Shown one piece after another: positions 1 to 6,323 of a DNA stretch of 21,853 nt. Origin of the DNA: JBFJVZ01 sp041623895 (GTDB lineage: Bacteria; Planctomycetota; Planctomycetia; Pirellulales; Pirellulaceae); the NCBI GenBank assembly GCA_041623895.1, contig JBFJVZ010000071.1, forward strand, positions 1 to 21,853, in the 5' to 3' direction. A program made the translations under genes and the position numbers. Within the stretch, counting starts at the first letter, position 1. Each line of letters starts with the position of its first letter. The notes beneath the pieces are model-generated. The model ran no database searches. It was not told where the DNA came from and worked only from the letters and a program-made list of their open reading frames with translations.

Positions 1-73
1 CGGCGACGACGGTGCCGACGACGGCATGGGCGATCCCATGGGCGACGAAGGCATGGGCGATGGAGGTTTCTAG
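1..73 (+). CDS. C-terminal end of a Gly/Asp/Met-rich protein (partial)
   Basis: The reading frame from base 2 is open to the TAG at 71-73 and gives 23 residues made almost only of Gly, Asp and Met, with a repeated G-x-M-G-D pattern and a final Phe. This is the low-complexity tail of a protein that begins before the window. A well-formed intrinsic terminator about 35 bases downstream supports a real gene end here. The body of the protein is not visible, so no function can be given. A low-complexity acidic tail can be a flexible or ion-binding end, but that is only a guess. Confidence 0.6.
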   Translation, partial: GDDGADDGMGDPMGDEGMGDGGF

Positions 74-107
74 GGGAATCAGCCTGGACCAATTCCGACA
101 CAGCTAG

Positions 108-138
108 TGCGATGCACGAAAATGCATCGCATTTTTTT
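108..138 (+). terminator. Rho-independent terminator
   Basis: A perfect 9-bp stem (TGCGATGCA at 108-116, TGCATCGCA at 123-131) encloses the 6-base loop CGAAAA and is followed by an uninterrupted run of seven T (132-138). It lies 35 bases after the TAG of the partial upstream gene and is the clearest intrinsic terminator in the window. Confidence 0.8.
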
Positions 139-575
139 GGTCCATCACGGCTCTTTTGTGGGTCAACTACTTCGCCCTTCGACATTACTTGTTCGATATT
201 TCTGGACTTCTGCAACGCAGAAAACCGCAGAACATCCAACCAGAAATGTCGACGGAGAAAGTTAAAAAAAGCCTGTTGTCCCACCAGCGACCCACCCGTC
301 ATTTCTGTTCAACAGTCTGCGGTGCCCCTCAGGGGCTGGCGCGAAGATAGAAAAACCCTTCCGCACTATATCGCCAACATCTCACGTATGCAGATGAAGG
401 AATTCCCATCAGTTTGATCATCGCTGTGGGCGGAAGTGATAGGCTAGTGCTAGTGCTTCGTCAATTCTTGATCTTGGCGTAGCGGAACTCGCCGAGAGTT
501 TCGGTTGCGTGCGTGTATCGCCGCAAGTCTTGGCGACCTGCCGCTACCGTTAGCCTTCATGACTAGCGACCCCAA
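139..575. other. Non-coding stretch with inverted repeats
   Basis: No convincing gene lies between the terminator and the MocA-like gene. The only open frames are short, Cys/Arg/Ser-rich and lack a ribosome site. Near the right end there are nested inverted repeats: GTAGCGG at 479-485 with CCGCTAC at 541-547, and inside them a small hairpin (483-490 with 496-503, one G-T pair, 5-base loop). CTTGGCG also occurs twice in direct orientation (474-480 and 529-535). These could be a regulatory leader or a decayed intergenic repeat. Confidence 0.35.
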
Positions 576-1178
576 ATGAAATCGTCCACTTGTTTTGCAG
601 TTGTTCCCGCTGCCGGTCACAGCCTGCGGATGCGGCCGCAGAACAAACTGCTGCTGCAGTGGAATCATCGCCGTGTGATTGACCACGTGCTGCAGGCCTG
701 GGCGGGCAGTTTGGTCAAACATGTGGTTGTCGTTGTCCGAAAAAACGATGCCGAACTGCAGGACATCTGTCGAGCATACTCAGCTGTTGACCTGGTCGTC
801 CCCGAGATCGATCCCGAAGACATGAAGCGTTCGATTCAATGCGGTCTGCGGCACATCGACGAAACCTATCGGCCTGCGAAATCGGATCGCTGGTTGGTGG
901 CTCCCGCGGATCTGCCCACGCTTCGTTCCGAATTGATCAACAGAATCGTCGAAGCTGGTCGTGAGAGTGATTCGATTGTCGTACCGCGATTTGGGGATCG
1001 TCAGGGTCATCCCGTTTCCTTTCCTTGGCGGATGTTGGACGACGTATTCGCCCTGGAGTCGGACCGGGGGATCAACCAACTGGTAGCGACCGGCGACGTT
1101 CGGTGGCTGCAACTACCCGCCGCGGAGCGACCCGCCGACATCGACACGCCGGAAGATTTTCGCAAATTGTTTTCGTAG
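576..1178 (+). CDS. mocA: MobA/MocA-like molybdenum cofactor cytidylyltransferase
   Basis: This 200-residue protein is a complete NTP-transferase (MobA-like, NTP_transf_3) domain. Visible motifs are the nucleotide-binding loop at residues 11-24 (P-A-A-G-H-S-x-R-M followed by N-K), the metal-binding P-A-D-L-P at 110-114, G-H-P-V at 144-147, and the D-I-D-T-P-E-D-F tail at 188-195. Length matches the family. MocA proteins transfer CMP from CTP to molybdopterin-Mo, making the dinucleotide cofactor of xanthine-dehydrogenase-type enzymes, and are cytoplasmic. The glycine usual after R-M is Arg here. The molybdenum-hydroxylase operon and xdhC a few kilobases downstream favour MocA over MobA (the GMP-transferring enzyme for DMSO reductases), but the split cannot be proved from sequence alone. 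ATG at 576 is the first usable start and has no clear Shine-Dalgarno site. Confidence 0.82.
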   Translation: MKSSTCFAVVPAAGHSLRMRPQNKLLLQWNHRRVIDHVLQAWAGSLVKHVVVVVRKNDAELQDICRAYSAVDLVVPEIDPEDMKRSIQCGLRHIDETYRPAKSDRWLVAPADLPTLRSELINRIVEAGRESDSIVVPRFGDRQGHPVSFPWRMLDDVFALESDRGINQLVATGDVRWLQLPAAERPADIDTPEDFRKLFS

Positions 1179-1230
1179 GACGGATATCGTCAATCTGTCC
1201 AAAAACCAAGCAAAAGACGGATCCGCGTCC

Positions 1231-1242
1231 GTCCGATCGGAC
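1231..1242. repeat. 12-bp perfect palindrome
   Basis: GTCCGATCGGAC is a perfect palindrome in the short gap between the mocA-like gene and the DUF1326-like gene, next to a second imperfect palindrome just upstream. It could be an operator or the stem of a processing or termination structure. There is no T-run, so an intrinsic terminator is unlikely. Confidence 0.3.
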
Positions 1243-1336
1243 CCGCAGCAATGGACTCACTTGACCGGTGAACTTACACTAGAAGTGTTGGATATCCCTA
1301 CCGCTTTGCTCGAGTCAATCACAGGAGACTCTCGAA

Positions 1337-2035
1337 ATGTTGCGCGCCATCATGCTGGGTTCCCTTGCCGTGGTCGGCATTCCTTGTCCTTTGATCGCCG
1401 CCGATTTGATCGAAGGAAAGTATGTTGAAGCACGAACGTGTCAGGTTTACACGGGGCCCTGTTTCGCCAATGGCGAAGTCGGATCGGCGGGCAAAGATGC
1501 GATCATGACCTGGCGGATCGACGGCGGCAGCTTCGCCGGGGTCGACTTGGCGGGCCAATCGGTTGCGGTTGTGGTCAAGGCATCGCACACACTTGGATTC
1601 AATGGATTCGCTGATGCCGAATCGACCAAAGCGATTGTGATCATCAATCGCTCCGCCACCGCCGGGCAAGCAGCAGCACTGAAGAGTTTCGCGCTGGCCC
1701 AAACCGGAATCAGCGAAGCGGACGTCGCCGGCGATGGGCGGGCTGAGATCGAGATGCAATTCGATGCCGATCAGTTGACTGCGAAAGTCACCGTTGGCGA
1801 CATGGCGAGTTTGGACACGCGCAAGGCCCGCAAGGGTGACTGCATCTGCTCCAACGAGTCGGCTTACTATCCTCCGCTGACCAAGTTGGACGGTTTCGTT
1901 CCCGGCGTGACGATCGAAGGCGAGGTCTCAGCTCGAAAGCTGGGAAGCCGCTGGTCGATTCCCGATAGCCGGACCGCCTATTTGGGATTGTTCAAAGTCG
2001 ACGCGTCCCAGTCGCAACTGGCAGCGAAGTTGTAG
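1337..2035 (+). CDS. Secreted DUF1326-like protein
   Basis: This is a 232-residue protein with a hydrophobic signal peptide (about residues 1-22, ending at A-A-D). The mature part begins with G-K-Y-V-E-A-R-T-C-x6-C, and then has W-x-I-D-G-G at about 59-64, which recalls the DUF1326 pattern (Y-V-E-x-x-x-C near the start, later W-x-I-x-x-G). A C-I-C motif lies before A-Y-Y-P-P-L around residue 170. The role of DUF1326 is not established. The cysteine pairs could bind metal or form disulfides outside the cytoplasm. The start is well supported: AGGAG at 1323-1327 is 9 bases before ATG 1337. It lies between a cofactor gene and unknown secreted proteins, and no link to the molybdenum enzyme is shown. 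The family call is from memory of the pattern. Confidence 0.68.
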   Translation: MLRAIMLGSLAVVGIPCPLIAADLIEGKYVEARTCQVYTGPCFANGEVGSAGKDAIMTWRIDGGSFAGVDLAGQSVAVVVKASHTLGFNGFADAESTKAIVIINRSATAGQAAALKSFALAQTGISEADVAGDGRAEIEMQFDADQLTAKVTVGDMASLDTRKARKGDCICSNESAYYPPLTKLDGFVPGVTIEGEVSARKLGSRWSIPDSRTAYLGLFKVDASQSQLAAKL

Positions 2036-2051
2036 TGCGTTACTTCTTGGC

Positions 2052-2108
2052 GAGGGCGAGGCTCCCGCCGAGCCAAAGGATTTGCAGCTCGCCGGGAGCC
2101 TCGCCCTC
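2052..2108. repeat. Palindromic dispersed repeat, copy 1
   Basis: A 23-bp left arm (2052-2074) and right arm (2086-2108) form an inverted repeat with two mismatches around an 11-base loop. The core (GCGAGGCTCCCGCCGAGCC type) recurs at 7708-7790 and 8743-8813. It lies between the DUF1326-like gene and the next gene and would form a very stable hairpin in RNA. Similar GC-rich palindromes are, from memory, frequent between genes in Rhodopirellula-type genomes. Confidence 0.75.
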
Positions 2109-2146
2109 CCAGTGAATTCGCCCGCCCAATTTTGTTCAGGATCATC

Positions 2147-2818
2147 ATGTCAAAAAACTTTCTGATTGCTGCTGTCATCTTGTTGCTGGGTGTGCCACTG
2201 GCGGCCGGTCAGGAATACAGCGTTGAGAAGATCGAGGCTGCGCCGGAGGCGGACGGGGTCTCGGACGAGATCGCCAAGCTGATCGCCGAACAAGGGATCC
2301 GAGTCAAGAAAGGCTCCACACGCACCGTTTGCGAGATCTGGTTGTGCAAGGAGCTGGCTATCGATAATGCCTTCAAGGAATCTGCTGATCGACTGTATCC
2401 GTTTACACCCGGGCAGTTGATTGGGCTGTTGCACTTTAGCCGTCGTGGATCGGAGTTTCGCGATCAAACTGTCTCGAGCGGTTGGTACACGATGCGGTTC
2501 GGTTTGCAGCCAGTTGATGGCAACCATGTGGGCACCTCACCGACTCGCGACTTTTTGTTGTTGGTCGAGGCAGAGCAAGATGAGTTGCCGGAGAATTGGG
2601 ATGAGGATGATTTGAACGAAGCAAGTTCCGAAGCTGCCGGTTCTTCGCATCCGGCCCTGATCTGTTTGCAACGCCCGGAAAAAGGGTCCGAGCTGGCGAT
2701 TCGGCATGACGAAACGAACGATTGGTGGGTCGTTCATCTGACGGGCAAAGGAGTTGCCAATCAGAAATCGCAAGACATTCCCATGGATCTGGTAGTGGTC
2801 GGTCATGCGGCAGAGTGA
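2147..2818 (+). CDS. Secreted protein of unknown function
   Basis: This 223-residue protein starts at ATG 2147, preceded by AGG at 2138-2140 at 6-base spacing. An in-frame TTG at 2132 would add only five residues and is less likely. A signal peptide covers about residues 1-20 (hydrophobic run, then A-A-G-Q). The mature protein has two cysteines close together (C-E-I-W-L-C), then a G-W-Y-T-M-R-F-G-L-Q-P-x-D-G-N-H stretch followed by R-D-F-L-L-L-V, and ends in a W-W-V-V-H-L strand. I recognise no named family, though the central stretch reads as conserved secreted beta-rich protein. Its 3' end overlaps the next gene by 14 bases, so the two are probably co-translated and may act together. Confidence 0.8.
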   Translation: MSKNFLIAAVILLLGVPLAAGQEYSVEKIEAAPEADGVSDEIAKLIAEQGIRVKKGSTRTVCEIWLCKELAIDNAFKESADRLYPFTPGQLIGLLHFSRRGSEFRDQTVSSGWYTMRFGLQPVDGNHVGTSPTRDFLLLVEAEQDELPENWDEDDLNEASSEAAGSSHPALICLQRPEKGSELAIRHDETNDWWVVHLTGKGVANQKSQDIPMDLVVVGHAAE

Positions 2819-3386
2819 TCGAAAGCTGCTGACCCGATTCGTTTGGGCCTGGATCGCTGCCGTTGTGGTATCGGTGGTGCCCGCTGCAGCGAATGCTGAT
2901 GAAGCGGCGAGCGAGGAAAAGAACACCGAATCAGCGGCGGCGGCCGAAGCGAAGCAAGCGTTCACGACTGAGTTGATTGGCGGGCGGGTCGTTTGGATGG
3001 CGGCGGCCTTGAAAAGCGAATTCGGTATCTCCACCGTCCCGGAAGTCGCCGAAAGTTCGTTGGCGATCCAGACCAAGGACGGGGAATTGCTGCCGATCGT
3101 GGAGAATCTTCGCGGCCGGGCCTTCCGCAAGGACAAGCGGCTTCGCGAGATGGAGGTGGAAATCCTGGCACGGCGGTACCAGCGGCAACCGCTGCTCCAG
3201 ATCCTGCGGCTGTATCAGGTCGAGGGGGACAAGCGGTACGAGGTCGATTACTGGTGCGACGTTTGTGCCATTGTGATGTTCGAGACCGGACCCTGTTCCT
3301 GTTGCCAGGACGACAATCGGCTCCGAAAAAGGCTGGTTCCGGAGGGTGATTGGCCGCCGCTGCGTGACGAATCTGCCGAGAAATAG
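2805..3386 (+). CDS. Secreted protein of unknown function with CxxC and CxCC motifs
   Basis: This 193-residue protein starts at ATG 2805, inside the end of the preceding gene (14-base overlap, different frame), which points to translational coupling. Residues 9-31 form a signal peptide ending A-N-A-D. An Ala/Glu-rich linker follows, then a basic region (about 100-145, R-G-R-A-F-R-K-D-K-R). The C-terminal part holds W-C-D-V-C-A-I-V-M-F-E and C-S-C-C-Q, placing cysteines at 151, 154, 164, 166 and 167. Five cysteines in 17 residues suggest a metal or Fe-S site, or a disulfide knot since the protein is exported. I recognise no named family. The gene is 18 bases before the putative promoter of the molybdenum-hydroxylase operon. 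Confidence 0.8.
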   Translation: MRQSDRKLLTRFVWAWIAAVVVSVVPAAANADEAASEEKNTESAAAAEAKQAFTTELIGGRVVWMAAALKSEFGISTVPEVAESSLAIQTKDGELLPIVENLRGRAFRKDKRLREMEVEILARRYQRQPLLQILRLYQVEGDKRYEVDYWCDVCAIVMFETGPCSCCQDDNRLRKRLVPEGDWPPLRDESAEK

Positions 3387-3404
3387 CTTTTCGGCCTCAA
3401 AAGT

Positions 3405-3432
3405 TTGAATCTCGCGCCGGGATTCCTATACT
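3405..3432 (+). promoter_or_regulatory. Putative sigma70-type promoter for the molybdenum-hydroxylase operon
   Basis: TTGAAT (3405-3410) and TATACT (3427-3432) are separated by 16 bases, a good match to a housekeeping promoter. Transcription would begin near 3439 and leave a leader of about 65 bases before ATG 3504. The position fits a separate start for the operon after the 2805-3386 gene. This is a pattern match only. Confidence 0.45.
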
Positions 3433-3503
3433 CTCTGTCTGTCTGGGCGATGTGGGCTATCCTCATCAGCCCTTTACCACGCTTTCAAGCTGACGGATTC
3501 ATC

Positions 3504-4094
3504 ATGTCACATCCAACCTCCAAGGGCGTCAGTAGGCGTAACTTCCTGAAAGGCTCTGGCGCTGCTGCCGCTGCCTCGACGGTTGTCACGTCGACGGTTG
3601 CTCAGGACGCCGCGACTGGTACCAACGTTGTCGCCGGAGAGAAATCTATTTCTTTGCGGGTCAACGGCAAATCGATGACGGCCAAAGCCGAACCTCGAAC
3701 AACGTTGTTGGATGTGTTGCGATACCAGTTCGATTTGACCGCTGCCAAACCCGTTAGTGCCGACGGCAGTAGCGGAGCGAGCACCGTACTAGTCGACGGA
3801 AAACCAGTCATGGCCTCCACCGTGTTGGCGCTTTCGGTGGCCGGCAAAGAAATCACCACCTGTGAAGGTCTGGATGATGCGGTGCCTAAGGCGTTCGTCG
3901 CGCACGATGCACAGCAGTGTGGTTTTTGCACGCCGGGATTCGTCGTTGCGGTACGAGCCTTTATCAACAAACATCCCGACGCGACCGAAGAACAGATCCG
4001 CGCCGGGCTGAATGGGAATATCTGTCGTTGCGGCACTTACGCCAACGTCCTGCAAGCTGTCATTTCTCTTGTCAAAGGAAATCAAAATGGCTGA
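3504..4094 (+). CDS. Tat-exported 2Fe-2S subunit of a molybdenum hydroxylase, N-terminal cluster ligands replaced by Ser
   Basis: This 196-residue protein belongs to the XdhC/CoxS/PaoA (YagT) small-subunit family. The start at ATG 3504 gives a Tat signal (S-R-R-N-F-L-K at 10-16, then an Ala-rich run); an in-frame upstream ATG at 3405 overlaps the putative promoter and would bury it. The ferredoxin-like domain (about 47-115) keeps T-T-L-L-D-V-L-R and T-V-L-V-D-G-K. However, the four cluster cysteines expected as C-x4-C-x2-C-x11-C are all serine: Ser85, Ser90, Ser93 and Ser105, at exact spacing. The helical C-terminal domain keeps its cluster: Cys139 and Cys142 (Q-C-G-F-C) and Cys174 and Cys176 (C-R-C). 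The protein should therefore carry one normal [2Fe-2S] cluster, the one nearer molybdenum, instead of two. The gene overlaps the next by 8 bases, as expected for an operon. Confidence 0.9.
   Translation: MSHPTSKGVSRRNFLKGSGAAAAASTVVTSTVAQDAATGTNVVAGEKSISLRVNGKSMTAKAEPRTTLLDVLRYQFDLTAAKPVSADGSSGASTVLVDGKPVMASTVLALSVAGKEITTCEGLDDAVPKAFVAHDAQQCGFCTPGFVVAVRAFINKHPDATEEQIRAGLNGNICRCGTYANVLQAVISLVKGNQNG
4074..4080 (+). promoter_or_regulatory. Ribosome binding site deciding the start of the Mo-binding subunit
   Basis: AAAGGAA lies 6 bases before ATG 4087, inside the end of the 2Fe-2S gene. It supports start 4087 over an in-frame ATG at 4012 and indicates coupled translation. Confidence 0.6.
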
Positions 4095-6318
4095 AGTGAA
4101 TTACAGCTGGCCCGCAAACCACAAGGCCCGATTGATTGGCAAGCGCGTCGATCGGCTTGACGGAATGGAGAAGTCCCAGGGGACGGCGAAATACACCTAC
4201 GATGTCAACCTGCCTAAGCAGCTGATTGTTCGCGCCCTAGGTTGTCCGCATGCCCACTGTCGCGTCATCTCTGTGGATGCAAGCGATGCGGAAAAAGTAC
4301 CCGGTGTGGTCTTGGTGCATTGGGTCAAGGCGCCGGGGCCGGGCCAAGATCCAGTTGAAATCCAAGCCGACGGGACGTTGTTGGTTGCCGTTGCCGCGGA
4401 ATCCGAGGCGGCCGCGGCCGAAGGTGTCTCCAAACTGAAAGTCGAATACGAAATGCTTGAGCCTTTCGTGGCCGACTACGACCTGGACGCGGCGGAGGCA
4501 AAGAAGCGAACCAAGAAGGCTGGCGGCGGCATCGAGCTAGATGAAGCACTTGGCGAACCCGGTGATGACGACGACGAAGAGGAATGGGAAGAAAAAACCA
4601 TTCAAAAACTTTTCGAGCAGTCGGAGCACGTGGTCGAGGGTCGTTATGGCATTGATGTGATCACGCATTGTTGCCTGGAGCCGCACGGTACCACGCTGCG
4701 TTGGGAAGGCGACCGCTTGATCGCTCATCTTTCCACGCAAAACGTTTCACGAACCGATGACGGTTTTGCGGATGCCTTGAATATCACCGCCGATGAAGTC
4801 GATGTGACCTGTGAATACATCGGCGGCGGATTTGGCAGCAAATTTCAACCCAATTATTGGGGTATCGCAGCGGCGGAGATCGCCAAGAAAACGGGGCGGC
4901 CGGTTAAGTTTATGTTGTCTCGCGACCAGGAATTGAAGATCGCTGGCAACCGTCCCTCGGGATTCATCGATGTAAAACTTGGTGCCGACGAAAATGGAGT
5001 CGTCCAAATCTGGGACTCACACCATTGGGGTACCAGCGGCTTTGACGGCAAGACCGTCGCGGTCACGAATTTCCCTTATGTCTTTGCTCCTAAGAATCTC
5101 CGCCGCAAAGCGACCGGGATCATTACCGACAATGAACCCTCGGTTGCCTGGCGAGCTCCGAATCATCCCCAAGCCTGCGCATTGACGCAAACCGCCTACG
5201 ATGATCTGGCCGCGAAGATGCAAGCCGATAGCCTTGATATCTTTTTGCGCAATCTGGAGAACATCGATTCGCCGGAAAAAGCAGCGGTTTACGCCGAAGA
5301 GTTACGGATTGCCGCTGACTTGATCGGTTGGCGCCGGCACTGGCATCCCCACGGCAAAGGCCGCCAGCAGGGCTCGGTCGTCGAAGGCCTGGGGATCGGC
5401 ATCCACAAGTGGGGCGGTACCGCCAACACCTCCAGTTGCTTGCTGAAAATTCATCCCGACGGCGGCGTGCAGTCGTACTGTGGCACGCAAGACTTGGGAA
5501 CGGGCACCAAGACCGTTTGCGCGATGGTCCTGGCCGAAACGCTGGGGCTGCCGATCGAGGCAGTCAAGGTCAACATCGGCAGTTCGACGTATCCCTTCAG
5601 TGGTGCTTCCGGTGGCAGCACCACCGTCGGCGCCGTCAGCGAATCGCATCGCCGCGCCGCTCAGGATGCGTTGGCGAAGCTGTTTGATCTGGTTGCCAAA
5701 AAGCTGGAAGTACCCGCCGACAAATTGGAAGCTGCCAATGGGAACATTTCAGTCATTGGTTACAGCGATAAAGCAATGACCTGGAAACAGGCGTGCAGCC
5801 TGATCGGAATCCAGCCACTGGAGGTCACTTCTGACTACAAACGTGGCGGCGAGAGCCCGCTGTCAAGCTCCAATGTTGCCGGTTGCCAGATGGCGCACGT
5901 CGCTGTCGACACCGACACGGGCGTGGTGAAGATCAAGAAAATGGTTGCCGTTCAAGACATGGGCTTGATCATCAATCGAAAAACGGCCGAGAGCCAGGTT
6001 TACGGTGCCTTGATCATGAGCATTGCTGCTGCGTTGTTCGAGCAGCGAATCAACGATCCGAAAACGGGTGCTTTCGTCAATGCCGAATTGGATACCTATC
6101 GGCTGCCAAGACTTGGCGACGTCGGTGAACTGATGGTTCATCTGCACGAGCCCGAAAGTGAGCGAGCGCGAGGCGTGATCGGATTGGGGGAACCGCCCGT
6201 GATCAGCGGCGGCGCTGCAATCTCCAATGCCGTCTGCAACGCCACGGGCGTGCGCGTACCAACATTGCCGCTGACACCAAAACGCGTGCTTGATGCACTT
6301 CGAGGAGCCAAAGGATAA
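4087..6318 (+). CDS. Molybdopterin-binding large subunit, xanthine dehydrogenase/aldehyde oxidase family
   Basis: This 743-residue catalytic subunit has the length of the PaoC/CoxL-like family. The N-terminal aldehyde-oxidase a/b-hammerhead domain (about 15-130) has D-G-x-x-K-x-x-G-T-A-K-Y. The cofactor domains follow, with L-E-P-H-G (197-201), G-G-G-F-G-S-K (246-252), W-R-A-P-N-H-P-Q (355-362), G-T-Q-D-L-G-T-G-T (466-474) and the S-G-G-S-T stretch (508-512). Near the C-terminus, G-L-G-E-P-P (699-704) carries Glu702, the position of the family's catalytic base. These enzymes hydroxylate aldehydes or N-heterocycles using water; the substrate cannot be read from the sequence. It has no signal of its own and is probably co-exported with the Tat-tagged small subunit. 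An acidic run (G-D-D-D-D-E-E-E-W-E-E, 159-169) in a linker is unusual. All active-site landmarks I can recognise are present. Confidence 0.92.
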   Translation: MAEVNYSWPANHKARLIGKRVDRLDGMEKSQGTAKYTYDVNLPKQLIVRALGCPHAHCRVISVDASDAEKVPGVVLVHWVKAPGPGQDPVEIQADGTLLVAVAAESEAAAAEGVSKLKVEYEMLEPFVADYDLDAAEAKKRTKKAGGGIELDEALGEPGDDDDEEEWEEKTIQKLFEQSEHVVEGRYGIDVITHCCLEPHGTTLRWEGDRLIAHLSTQNVSRTDDGFADALNITADEVDVTCEYIGGGFGSKFQPNYWGIAAAEIAKKTGRPVKFMLSRDQELKIAGNRPSGFIDVKLGADENGVVQIWDSHHWGTSGFDGKTVAVTNFPYVFAPKNLRRKATGIITDNEPSVAWRAPNHPQACALTQTAYDDLAAKMQADSLDIFLRNLENIDSPEKAAVYAEELRIAADLIGWRRHWHPHGKGRQQGSVVEGLGIGIHKWGGTANTSSCLLKIHPDGGVQSYCGTQDLGTGTKTVCAMVLAETLGLPIEAVKVNIGSSTYPFSGASGGSTTVGAVSESHRRAAQDALAKLFDLVAKKLEVPADKLEAANGNISVIGYSDKAMTWKQACSLIGIQPLEVTSDYKRGGESPLSSSNVAGCQMAHVAVDTDTGVVKIKKMVAVQDMGLIINRKTAESQVYGALIMSIAAALFEQRINDPKTGAFVNAELDTYRLPRLGDVGELMVHLHEPESERARGVIGLGEPPVISGGAAISNAVCNATGVRVPTLPLTPKRVLDALRGAKG

Positions 6319-6323
6319 TTGTC

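Noticed and set aside
112..417. Open frame of 101 codons after the first terminator
   Set aside because: It starts inside the terminator stem, has no ribosome site, and its Cys/Arg/Ser-rich product resembles no protein.
3405..3503. N-terminal extension of the 2Fe-2S subunit from ATG 3405
   Set aside because: It overlaps the putative promoter and would place 33 residues ahead of a good Tat signal that begins just after ATG 3504.
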